From NCBI GenBank assembly GCA_030037635.1, contig JASHQH010000061.1, positions 1 through 58,243 on the forward strand: a DNA stretch of 58,243 nt. Direction: 5' to 3'. The stretch comes from Acidobacteriaceae bacterium (lineage in GTDB: Bacteria > Acidobacteriota > Terriglobia > Terriglobales > Acidobacteriaceae). Within the stretch, counting starts at the first letter, position 1, and each line of letters opens with the position of its first letter. Positions 8,731 to 15,958 of this stretch are shown piece after piece. The position numbers and the translations under genes are program-made. A model generated the notes under the pieces. The model did no database searches. It was given only the letters and a program-made list of their open reading frames with translations, and was not told the origin of the DNA.

Positions 8731-9144
8731 TTGAAGCTCAACTTGATTACGCTGGTTGTGTTCGCGGCGGGGCTGGCGATTTTTGCCATGCACGCTTTGC
8801 GGCTTTCCTGGGACGCGGCACGCATTGCCGGGATTGCCATTGTGCTTACGTCATTCTTTTTCTTCGTGCTGGCGCGCCTGCAGTTGGGACGCGCTTTCAG
8901 CGTGCAGGCCAAGGCGAGCGTCCTGGTGACGACCGGCATTTACTCGCGCATCCGCAATCCTATTTATGTGTTCGGCGGGCTCATGATTCTGGGCATCATT
9001 GTGTGGATGGAACGGCCATGGCTGCTTCTGATCTTCGCGGTGCTGATTCCCGCCCAGATGCTTCGCGTCCGCAAAGAGGAACAGGTGCTGACCGAGAAAT
9101 TCGGCGCCGCCTATCTGGAATATAAACAGAAGACGTGGTTTTAA
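8731..9144 (+). CDS. Isoprenylcysteine carboxyl methyltransferase-family membrane protein
   Basis: 137 residues if the TTG at 8731 (after GGAGATCGAT) is used; there is no better ATG in frame at a sensible place. Three or four hydrophobic helices are followed by the ICMT/PEMT signature IYSRIRNPIYVFGG and a C-terminal RVRKEEQVLTEKFGAAYLEYK, where the conserved E-x-x-L and Y-x-x-Y-K residues form the S-adenosylmethionine pocket. Bacterial members methylate unknown small or lipid substrates. A second family member lies at 50151. The upstream region is shared with the divergently read iaaA. Confidence 0.75.
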   Translation: MKLNLITLVVFAAGLAIFAMHALRLSWDAARIAGIAIVLTSFFFFVLARLQLGRAFSVQAKASVLVTTGIYSRIRNPIYVFGGLMILGIIVWMERPWLLLIFAVLIPAQMLRVRKEEQVLTEKFGAAYLEYKQKTWF

Positions 9145-9161
9145 ACGGCCCCAGCCGTCTT

Positions 9162-10073
9162 TCAGGCGCCGGCGTGCATTGAGCTCGCCCTCGCAGCCAG
9201 TTCGGGAGCTAGGCGGGCGGTCGCCCACGCTCGTGTGCCGTTGTAGCGGCAGGATTCCGCTGCGATCTCCGCTGCCTCCGCGAGAGCCTCGACGAATCCG
9301 TGGCCGATGGCCGCGAAGTAACAGTAGGCGCCGTGAAAAACGTCGCCGGCTCCCATGGTGTCGACTACCTCCACCTCGGGGACGCGCAGAGTTCCCGACG
9401 ATGCGCCGGATGCGAATTGAATCGGTTGCGCTCCATCCGTGATGGCGACGTTGGTTACTCCGGATTCCTTGAGCAGCTGGATGACGGCCTCTTTGGAGGA
9501 GCACCGGGGCGGCCGGAAATCTGCGCTGCATATTGCGGTTTGCACGTACTTGAGAAGTTCCGCCGTTCCCTCTTTCCAGCTGCCGCCGTCGAGCACGACC
9601 GCGACGTTTTGGCCCCGCGCCCCTTTGGCCCACGCCTGGCACGCCTGCATGTAGTGACCATCAACCAGCACGCTGCGGCAACCCTTGCAAAGAGCGGCAT
9701 TGAATTCGGCATGGACGTCAGACGAGCTGGCGCGGAGAGCACCGGCCGAGACGACATTGCGGTTGCCCTTGCGGTCGACGCAGACCGAAGCGATGGCCGG
9801 GACTTCGTCGAATCCTGGACTGAGGTCGACGAGCTGAATGGAGTATTTCTGGAGTTCGTCGCGGACCATGCGTGCAAGCGGATGACGGCCGACGGCGGTG
9901 ACCAGGGAAGCCTGGCCCCCGAGATGAGCGAAGGTGATGGCGGCGTTGGTGGCCGGACCGCCTACATACACATCCTGGCTGTGCGCTGCGACCTTGGCGT
10001 TCGCTTTAGGGAACGCATCGACGTCATACACCACATCGATGGTCGACAATCCAATGAAAATTCCCTGCGTCAT
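9162..10073 (-). CDS. PfkB-family carbohydrate kinase
   Basis: 303 residues of the ribokinase/PfkB fold. It has the N-terminal substrate motif GGPATNAA (38-45), the ribokinase-type lid region, and the C-terminal VDTMGAGDVFHGAY with catalytic Asp244 in the GAGD anion hole. It would phosphorylate a sugar or sugar-like alcohol with ATP in the cytoplasm; the exact sugar cannot be told. It is divergent from the aquaglyceroporin gene at 10298 with a shared 220-base upstream region, so joint control of polyol uptake and phosphorylation is possible but unproved. Confidence 0.85.
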   Translation of the reverse strand: MTQGIFIGLSTIDVVYDVDAFPKANAKVAAHSQDVYVGGPATNAAITFAHLGGQASLVTAVGRHPLARMVRDELQKYSIQLVDLSPGFDEVPAIASVCVDRKGNRNVVSAGALRASSSDVHAEFNAALCKGCRSVLVDGHYMQACQAWAKGARGQNVAVVLDGGSWKEGTAELLKYVQTAICSADFRPPRCSSKEAVIQLLKESGVTNVAITDGAQPIQFASGASSGTLRVPEVEVVDTMGAGDVFHGAYCYFAAIGHGFVEALAEAAEIAAESCRYNGTRAWATARLAPELAARASSMHAGA

Positions 10074-10297
10074 AATTTATTTCCTGGGTTGCATTTTCAG
10101 GTCTTCTTGAAAGATATATAGCGTGAGCGCCGGATCTTGACGGCGCATTTTCTACATTCTAACCATCAATGCTTCCATCTGCTTGGCTAACCTGGGCCGT
10201 CCGTTAGAGAATGCTTGCGTTCCAGAAGGTCATTTCCGGGTTGCGCACTGCCGGCGCCCTCAAGTGCCATCAGGAGCAGTCCCATAAGGGAGATTGG

Positions 10298-11026
10298 ATG
10301 CATTCTGTCTGGTTTGGAGAGTTCATGGGCACGCTGGTCCTGGTGCTGCTGGGCGACGGGGTGTGCGCCGGCGTGACGCTGCGCAAATCGTACGCGGCCG
10401 ATGCCGGCTGGATGGTGATTACCACCGGTTGGGCGCTGGCGGTGCTCTGCGGCGTCATGGTGGCGCAGGCGTTCGGCAGCCCGGGCGCGCACATCAATCC
10501 CGCCGTCACGCTGGCCCTTGCGGTGGTGAGCGGGAGCTATGCGCAGATTCCGGTGTACTGGTCGGCGCAACTGCTGGGCGCCATGTGCGGCGCCGCGCTG
10601 GTGACGCTGCACTATGCGCCGCATTGGAAGCTTACGCCCGATCCCATCGCCAAGCTGAGCGTCTTCTGCACCAAGCCGGCGGTGCACAGCCCCGCCGCAA
10701 ACGTGGCCAGCGAGATGATCGGAACGGCGGTGCTTGTGCTTGTGGTGGGCGCGATCTTTTCGCACGGTGTGGCCGCAAACGGGCCGGCGCCGGGATTGGG
10801 GCCGTGGCTGGTAGGCAGCCTGGTGTGGGGCATCGGGCTGTCGCTGGGCGCGACCACCGGATACGCGATCAACCCGGCACGCGACCTGGGTCCGCGAATC
10901 GTTCATGCACTGCTGCCAATTCCGGGCAAAGGCGGGTCGAACTGGAGCTACGCGCCGATTCCGATTTTTGGTCCTCTTGCCGGAGGCGCGCTGGCAGGAC
11001 TGCTGCTGCACTTTGCGCACTTGTAA
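10298..11026 (+). CDS. glpF: MIP-family channel, aquaglyceroporin type
   Basis: 242 residues, six membrane helices and two half-helices with NPA motifs: GAHINPAVT (NPA 67-69) and YAINPARDLGPR (NPARD 192-196). Asp196 after the second NPAR is the residue typical of glycerol facilitators rather than water-only aquaporins, so it likely passes glycerol or similar small polyols across the inner membrane. The ATG at 10298 follows AAGGGAG. The neighbouring divergent PfkB kinase may act on a transported polyol. The gene symbol is by family; no glycerol kinase is seen. Confidence 0.85.
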   Translation: MHSVWFGEFMGTLVLVLLGDGVCAGVTLRKSYAADAGWMVITTGWALAVLCGVMVAQAFGSPGAHINPAVTLALAVVSGSYAQIPVYWSAQLLGAMCGAALVTLHYAPHWKLTPDPIAKLSVFCTKPAVHSPAANVASEMIGTAVLVLVVGAIFSHGVAANGPAPGLGPWLVGSLVWGIGLSLGATTGYAINPARDLGPRIVHALLPIPGKGGSNWSYAPIPIFGPLAGGALAGLLLHFAHL

Positions 11027-11111
11027 CGCAGACGGACTGCAATGATTCAGTCGCTTTTTCCACAGTGACCGGGACCGCTTGAGGATTTCCGCATCGATTT
11101 CGGGCCGGCGC

Positions 11112-11855
11112 TCACTCCAGGCAGGATGCAACGACAGCAAGCGCGGCGATCGCGGCGGTCTCAGCGCGCACGATGCGCGGACCCAGTGATACGGCGCGCC
11201 AGCCATTGGCATCAAAGAGAGCCTCTTCTGCAGGCGACCATCCACCTTCGGGGCCGATGGCGATTTCGAGCGCGGGCATCTCGCGTCCAGCTTCTCCAAT
11301 GGCCGCGTCGATGGCGTGACGCAGAGTTGTTGTGCGTTCCTGCTCGGCAAGCACGATGCGAGTGGAAGTAGAAGGGGCGCGAACCCGATCAGCTAAAGCA
11401 ACCGGATCGTGGATGAGAGGCGAGTCGGAGCGGCGCGCCTGCTGCGATGCCTCGTGCGCGATGCGGCGCCAGCGATCGGCTCGCTTCAGCGCCGCCTGCG
11501 CCAGGTGCTTGCCGGTCCGCTGCGCGATGACCGGAGCGACCGCCGCGACACCCAGTTCCGTGGCTTTCTCAATGGCCCACTCCATGCGATCGAACTTGTA
11601 GACAGATAACACCAAAGTAACGGGCAGCGCCGGCTCTGCCGGCACTTCAGCGAGCAGCGTAAAGCGAACTTCGCTCTTCTCAGGAGCCAATTCAACGGCA
11701 GCGACCTGGGCGTGGAAAACATGTCCGCCGGCCACCACATCGGCTTCCATGCCCGGCCGCACGCGCAGAACGCGCGCCAGGTGCTCGGCCTGCACTCCCG
11801 CGATGGTTGCGGTGGTCTCGTCCCAATCTTCGGCAATCCAGCGGCGGCGGGTCAT
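11112..11855 (-). CDS. rsmE: 16S rRNA (uracil-1498-N3)-methyltransferase
   Basis: 247 residues. It has an N-terminal PUA-like RNA-binding domain with HLARVLRVRPG, then a SPOUT knotted methyltransferase domain with KATELGV, RAERW-like RADRWRRIAHEASQQARR and the knot motif IGPEGGWSPAEEALF near the C-terminus, where the S-adenosylmethionine binds. It methylates U1498 in the ribosomal decoding centre. The length matches the family. It stands alone, convergent with the aquaglyceroporin gene. Confidence 0.92.
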   Translation of the reverse strand: MTRRRWIAEDWDETTATIAGVQAEHLARVLRVRPGMEADVVAGGHVFHAQVAAVELAPEKSEVRFTLLAEVPAEPALPVTLVLSVYKFDRMEWAIEKATELGVAAVAPVIAQRTGKHLAQAALKRADRWRRIAHEASQQARRSDSPLIHDPVALADRVRAPSTSTRIVLAEQERTTTLRHAIDAAIGEAGREMPALEIAIGPEGGWSPAEEALFDANGWRAVSLGPRIVRAETAAIAALAVVASCLE

Positions 11856-11924
11856 GATTGGCTTGCGAATCTTTCTACAACAAAAGTGTAGGTGCTGGAG
11901 TGAAGAGCCAATGATTTGCGCATA

Positions 11925-11964
11925 AACACTAAGGGGAACGCTTTAAGCGTCCCCCTAGAGTGTT
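11925..11964 (-). terminator. Strong hairpin downstream of the Lys/Ala peptide gene
   Basis: AACACT pairs with AGTGTT, and AGGGGAACGCTT with AAGCGTCCCCCT, giving a stem of about 18 base pairs with one or two bulges and a tiny loop. It is 22 bases past the stop codon of the peptide gene. Only a short T tract follows on either strand, so it may act as a terminator or a 3' mRNA-stabilising hairpin. Confidence 0.65.
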
Positions 11965-11986
11965 GCCTTTCGGGTTATTCGGTCCG

Positions 11987-12064
11987 CTACTTTTTCTTCG
12001 CGGCCTTCTTGGCGGTCTTCTTCGCCTTCTTCGCTGGTTTCTTGGCTGCTTTCTTGGTTGCCAT
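11987..12064 (-). CDS. Lys/Ala-rich basic micro-protein (histone H1 tail-like)
   Basis: 25 codons starting ATG GCA ACC AAG AAA. The peptide contains only M, A, T, K and P: MATKKAAKKPAKKAKK followed by TAKKAAKKK. This is the composition of histone H1 C-terminal tails and of bacterial Lys/Ala-rich DNA-binding tails, so DNA, RNA or ribosome binding is plausible. Support for a real gene: a GGGAGA ribosome site 8-9 bases before the ATG, a near-consensus promoter (TTGACA, 17 bases, TATACA) at 12129-12157, a 5' hairpin and a 3' hairpin. Function is inference from composition only. Confidence 0.6.
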   Translation of the reverse strand: MATKKAAKKPAKKAKKTAKKAAKKK

Positions 12065-12100
12065 TTGCCTATTCTCCCTTTTCGATGGGTTGCATCGAGT

Positions 12101-12120
12101 CTGCAATCTAGAAATTGCAG
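12101..12120 (-). promoter_or_regulatory. 5' leader hairpin of the Lys/Ala peptide transcript
   Basis: Perfect seven-base arms CTGCAAT and ATTGCAG around six bases. It would form at the extreme 5' end of the transcript predicted from the promoter at 12129-12157, a position where hairpins protect mRNA from decay. Confidence 0.5.
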
Positions 12121-12128
12121 TTGAAGAA

Positions 12129-12157
12129 TGTATAGATTCACAAGAGGTCGATGTCAA
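12129..12157 (-). promoter_or_regulatory. Near-consensus sigma-70 promoter for the Lys/Ala peptide gene
   Basis: On the reverse strand TTGACA (12157-12152), a 17-base spacer and TATACA (12134-12129). The predicted start near 12122 gives a leader of about 58 bases. It is the closest match to the housekeeping promoter consensus I saw in the window. Confidence 0.7.
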
Positions 12158-12371
12158 GAGAAAAACGACGTAAGAGTGAAAAAAAGATCAACACCGATTC
12201 GGCTGCGAAACGGCGTTTGCGGCCGTGCGCGATAGAAAAATCGACGCGCCGAGAAAAACTTTGCGCAATCGCCGCGCGCGAGTCGAAATTGCGAGCACAA
12301 GCGAGTCGATGATTCAAGCAGTGTTGGCGCGGCGATTCGCCAGGGTCGCACACTGCGCTTGCGCAGCGCAG
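12158..12371. other. Intergenic stretch between the peptide promoter and sdaA
   Basis: Together with the peptide leader and promoter this makes a gene-free gap of about 300 bases. I see an A-rich patch (GTGAAAAAAAGATC) and several CG-rich words but no coding signal, no convincing hairpin and no second promoter. Confidence 0.4.
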
Positions 12372-13799
12372 TCAGCACTCGATCACATTCAACGCAAGGC
12401 CGGCAAGGCTGGTTTCCTTGTAGCGCGACTGCATATCGAGTCCGGTGAGATACATGGTGCGGATGACCTGATCGAGGGAGACCTTATGACTCTCCGGTTC
12501 GTTCATTGCCAACCGTGCGGCCTGGACGGCCTTGGCTGCTCCCATGGCATTGCGCTCGATGCAGGGGATCTGCACGAGGCCGCCGATGGGGTCGCAGGTC
12601 ATGCCCAGGTTGTGCTCCATCGCGATTTCGGCTGCGTGCTCGATCTGGCCGTCGTTGCCGCCGAGCGCGGAGGCCAGACCTGCCGCAGCCATGGAGCAGG
12701 CCACGCCGACTTCGCCCTGACATCCAACTTCAGCACCGCTGATGGAAGCGTTCTCCTTGTACAGGACGCCGATGGCCGCCGAAGTGAGAAAGAAGCGGAT
12801 AATGCCTTCCTCATCGGCCCCGGAGACGAAGCGGCGGTAGTAGAGTGCCACTGCGGGAACGACGCCTGCGGCGCCGTTGGTGGGGGCTGTGACCACGCGT
12901 CCGCCGGCGGCGTTCTCCTCATTCACCGCCATGGCGTAGACAGTAACCCAATCGAGCGGGGCCAGCGGATCGCCTTGCTGTCCGCTGGCATCGCGCGCGC
13001 GCAGGCGTTCGGCGAGACGGTGCGCGCGGCGGCGAACCTGCAATCCGCCAGGCAGAATGCCTTCGGTGGCGATGCCGCGCTCAATACAGGCCTGCATCGC
13101 CTCCCAAATCCTGGTAATGCCTGCGCGCACGCGCCCTTCAATCGCTTCGGGGTTCGCGTTGGAATCAACGGCGCGTTGGCGCTGGCACTCATTGGCCAGC
13201 ATCACACGATCGATGGAGAGCGCGTGGGAATGGGCGGTCTCAAGGAGCTCCGCGGCGCTATGGAATGGGTAAGGAAGCTGAACGCCAGATTCGTCTGTGG
13301 TGGCGCCGGCCGCGCCATCCTCGGCGATGAAGCCGCCCCCAACGGAAAAAAACGTGCGCTCCGTGAGGACCGCGCCTTGGCTGTCGAATGCGGTGAAGCG
13401 GACTCCGTTGGGATGTTGCGTACGCGCTCCTGGCGGAAACATCTGGTCACGGTGGAAGACCAGGTCGCGCGCTTCGTCGAAGGGGATGGAGCGCACGCCG
13501 GCGAGGTCGATGCGCCGGGAAGCGCGAATCCCCGCAACCGTGGACTCAATGGCGGCGGGATCGATGGCGGAGGGCTCATTTCCGGCCAGGCCGAGCAGCA
13601 CGGCGCGATCGGTGGCGTGGCCCATGCCGGTGAGAGCGAGAGAACCATACAGCTGGGCGAGAACGCGAGACGTGCGTTCGAGGAGCCCGCTGTTACTCAA
13701 CTCCCGCGCAAAGCGGCAAGCCGCGCGCATGGGCCCCATGGTGTGCGAACTCGAGGGGCCGACGCCGATCTTGTAGAGATCGAAAAGGCTGGTCGTCAC
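12372..13799 (-). CDS. sdaA: L-serine ammonia-lyase, iron-sulfur, single-chain
   Basis: 475 residues. It deaminates L-serine to pyruvate with a [4Fe-4S] cluster. The N-terminal beta domain begins with [21 protein letters not shown], and the alpha domain holds [17 protein letters not shown] and [16 protein letters not shown], which provide the cluster cysteines. The C-terminal cysteine (ending NVIEC) matches the self-inhibiting tail cysteine reported in characterised type 2 enzymes. Length is that of single-chain serine dehydratases. It appears monocistronic. Confidence 0.94.
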   Translation of the reverse strand: MTTSLFDLYKIGVGPSSSHTMGPMRAACRFARELSNSGLLERTSRVLAQLYGSLALTGMGHATDRAVLLGLAGNEPSAIDPAAIESTVAGIRASRRIDLAGVRSIPFDEARDLVFHRDQMFPPGARTQHPNGVRFTAFDSQGAVLTERTFFSVGGGFIAEDGAAGATTDESGVQLPYPFHSAAELLETAHSHALSIDRVMLANECQRQRAVDSNANPEAIEGRVRAGITRIWEAMQACIERGIATEGILPGGLQVRRRAHRLAERLRARDASGQQGDPLAPLDWVTVYAMAVNEENAAGGRVVTAPTNGAAGVVPAVALYYRRFVSGADEEGIIRFFLTSAAIGVLYKENASISGAEVGCQGEVGVACSMAAAGLASALGGNDGQIEHAAEIAMEHNLGMTCDPIGGLVQIPCIERNAMGAAKAVQAARLAMNEPESHKVSLDQVIRTMYLTGLDMQSRYKETSLAGLALNVIEC

Positions 13800-13816
13800 G
13801 GATCAGATTGTAAAGA

Positions 13817-13860
13817 CAGCCGGTAGCCGGTAGCCAGTAGCCGGTAGTTATAGCCAATAG
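13817..13860. repeat. AGCCGGTAGCC-type short tandem repeat
   Basis: Six degenerate copies of a 7-base unit (GCCGGTA, GCCAGTA, GCCAATA) between sdaA and the transporter genes. The same words recur at 46202-46230. No spacers, so not a CRISPR array. Confidence 0.65.
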
Positions 13861-13954
13861 GGCGTGAAGGCAGAAGGGAGAGATCATGATTCGCCCTCGG
13901 GCTTTTACCACTAGGGTGAGGCGAACTCCGAAGACGGGCACCAGGTGACGCTGC

Positions 13955-14794
13955 TTACTCGAGGAACTCGCGGACAAACTGGTTTTGGCTGTGAACCAGT
14001 TCGTGGAGGGAGCCATCGAAGATCAGATGTCCCGCGTCGAGCATGAGGAATGTGGTGTCGGGATTGAATTGGCCTTCGGGGAGCGGGACCATGCGCTCCT
14101 GCTCGGGATCATAGCGGTGGTTGCAGAGGGTAAAAGCATCCTGAAGCCGGTGGGTGACGAGCAGGGACGGGGTCTTGCGCACATCGCGCTGCTTAACGAT
14201 GAGCTCGATGATGGTGTTGGAAGTGACGGGGTCGAGACCGCCGGTGGGAGAGTCATAGAGGATAAGCTCGGGCTGGTGGATGAGTGCGCGAGCGATGGCG
14301 ACACGACGCTTCATCCCTCCGGAGAGGCTGGGCGGAAAGAGAGCAAAAGTCTCATCCAGCCCGACAAAATGGAGCTCTTCGCGGACGCGGTGGTCGATTT
14401 CCTCGTCGGAGACACCCTCCTGAAGCAGCTGGTAGCCGACATTGTCGCGCACGCTGAGGGAGTCAAAGAGAGCGCCTTCCTGGAAAACCATGCCGGCGCG
14501 CGCGCGGAGCGGGAAGAGCTCCTGCTCGGGCATTTGGGAAATGTCTTCACCAAAGAGAACAACGCTGCCGTCCAGTGGGCGAAGCAGCCCGATGATGAGC
14601 TTGAGGAGCACGCTCTTGCCCACACCTGCCGGCCCCAGCAGGATTCGCGTCTCTGCCGGCCCAACGCTGAAAGTTATGCCCGCAAAGACCGGCGGGCCAT
14701 CGAAGGCAACGGAAAGATTGCGCAGGGCAACGACAGCCCCGGATCGGGAACCAGGAACAGGCGCAGGGGGTGCTGGCGTGGCGAGGTCGCTCAT
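13955..14794 (-). CDS. mlaF: ABC transporter ATP-binding protein, MlaF-like
   Basis: 279 residues. Walker A GPAGVGKS (54-61), Q-loop FQEGALF, signature LSGGMKRR (157-164), Walker B LILYDSPTGGLDP (177-189) and switch His in LLVTHRL. It would power phospholipid transfer between inner and outer membranes with the MlaE-like permease. The Walker B aspartate (181) is followed by Ser rather than the usual catalytic Glu, which is noteworthy. The first 20 residues are Pro/Ala-rich. It overlaps the permease gene by four bases (ATGA), so the two are translationally coupled. Confidence 0.88.
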   Translation of the reverse strand: MSDLATPAPPAPVPGSRSGAVVALRNLSVAFDGPPVFAGITFSVGPAETRILLGPAGVGKSVLLKLIIGLLRPLDGSVVLFGEDISQMPEQELFPLRARAGMVFQEGALFDSLSVRDNVGYQLLQEGVSDEEIDHRVREELHFVGLDETFALFPPSLSGGMKRRVAIARALIHQPELILYDSPTGGLDPVTSNTIIELIVKQRDVRKTPSLLVTHRLQDAFTLCNHRYDPEQERMVPLPEGQFNPDTTFLMLDAGHLIFDGSLHELVHSQNQFVREFLE

Positions 14795-15570
14795 GAAGGA
14801 AAAATCCAGAGCAGAAGATGGGTGACGAGGAAGTCGACGGCGATGATGAGTACGGAAGAATTGACCACCGCCGCGATGGTGGAACGGCCCACGCCCTCGG
14901 TGCCGCCCGAGGTTCTCATTCCATAGAAGCAGCCGATGGAAGCGATGATGTAGCCGAAGCAGACGGGTTTAACGAGTCCCTGGATGATGTCGGGGTAGCG
15001 CAGATGCTCGTAGGCCATGTGAAAGTACTGGGTGCCGTTCTGATGATTCAGGAAGACGGTAACGAAGGCGCCGCCCACGATGCCGAAGAAGTCGGCAATG
15101 ATGGTGAGCAGAAGCAGCATGATCACGCTGGAGACGACACGCGGGGTGACGAGCTTGCGCATGGGGTCGACACCCAGAGCGCGCATGGCGTCGATTTGCT
15201 CAGTGACGACCATCGACCCGAGTTCGCTGGCCATGGAGGACGCATTGCGTCCCGACACCATGATGCCGGTAAGGACTGCGCCGAGCTCGCGTACCATGGT
15301 GAGTGAAACGAACTGACCCGTGACGACTGCGGCGCCGAAGGCCGAGAGCGTAGCGCTGGACTGGAGTGCAAGCACGCCGCCGGTAAAGAAGCCGGACAGG
15401 ATGACGATGGGGATGGAACCGACTCCAATGATGTCGGATTGCATCAGGAAGTCGGTCCAATAGATAGGAGGGCGAACAAGATTGAGCAGGGCTCGCGCCG
15501 CGAACAAAGAGTATTCCTGGAGCGTGAGCACAATTTCTTTGGCTCTGCGGTCGATCCTGTTCGTCGCCAT
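14791..15570 (-). CDS. mlaE: MlaE-family lipid ABC transporter permease
   Basis: 259 residues with five or six membrane helices and the MlaE signature region: VLTGIMVSGRNASSMASELGSMVVTEQIDAMRALGVDP. This is the coupling-helix and glutamate-rich segment that contacts MlaF. The permease helps move phospholipids to keep outer-membrane asymmetry. It is upstream of, and overlaps, mlaF. The MCE-domain substrate-binding protein (MlaD) that normally follows is not next to the pair in this window. Confidence 0.9.
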   Translation of the reverse strand: MATNRIDRRAKEIVLTLQEYSLFAARALLNLVRPPIYWTDFLMQSDIIGVGSIPIVILSGFFTGGVLALQSSATLSAFGAAVVTGQFVSLTMVRELGAVLTGIMVSGRNASSMASELGSMVVTEQIDAMRALGVDPMRKLVTPRVVSSVIMLLLLTIIADFFGIVGGAFVTVFLNHQNGTQYFHMAYEHLRYPDIIQGLVKPVCFGYIIASIGCFYGMRTSGGTEGVGRSTIAAVVNSSVLIIAVDFLVTHLLLWIFPS

Positions 15571-15958
15571 GGTGTGTGGACCTGGAGATCAAGAAGGTTT
15601 GCGGCTCTTCAGAGGACAGGATAGCGCACCCTGGGCGCGCGCCAATGGCACGTGACCGGTTGCGATGGGTTGGGAATCAGGAATGATGATATAGTTAGAG
15701 CGGTTGTGCGCTGCGCGTGAGGCAAGGACCACCGGGAGGGGACCGGAATGGGCCGCGCAGCAGAAGTTGCTTCGGGCGAGCCAACGCAACGAACCGAGGC
15801 AGCGGGATGCAAATTGAAGCGCTCAGGTTGCCTTTCCTTCTGAATCGCTCAAGTTGCCTGTCTTTGAACGGGATCGACAATCCGCCCGTCTGCACTGGCG
15901 TCTGAAGAACTTCTGATATTGCCACTGGACGCATCCAACCGTTTATCAGGAGGAGATG
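15571..15958. other. Divergent intergenic region between mlaE and otsA
   Basis: About 390 bases with no convincing gene. It must hold promoters for both directions. A GATATAGTT -10-like element lies near 15687, and a 24-base imperfect direct repeat occurs at 15816 and 15842. An AGGAGGAG ribosome site ends the region. Confidence 0.5.
15816..15865 (+). promoter_or_regulatory. Imperfect direct repeat upstream of otsA
   Basis: Two 24-base copies (15816-15839 and 15842-15865) share GAA-CGCTCA-GTTGCCT-TC-TT with four mismatches and start 26 bases apart, roughly two and a half helical turns. They lie 95-145 bases before the trehalose synthase start and could be regulator sites or a small duplication. 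Confidence 0.35.

Noticed and set aside
12225-13826. 533-codon + strand frame opposite sdaA
   Set aside because: SdaA on the reverse strand carries the full family motifs; the opposite frame is a GC-rich shadow with no ribosome site or recognisable domain.
13817-13860. Tandem repeats considered as CRISPR
   Set aside because: Units are 7 bases with no spacers, and there are no cas genes.
15646-15663. TGGCACG ... TTGC pair resembling a sigma-54 promoter upstream of otsA
   Set aside because: GG and GC are 13 bases apart instead of 10, so it cannot be a functional -24/-12 element.
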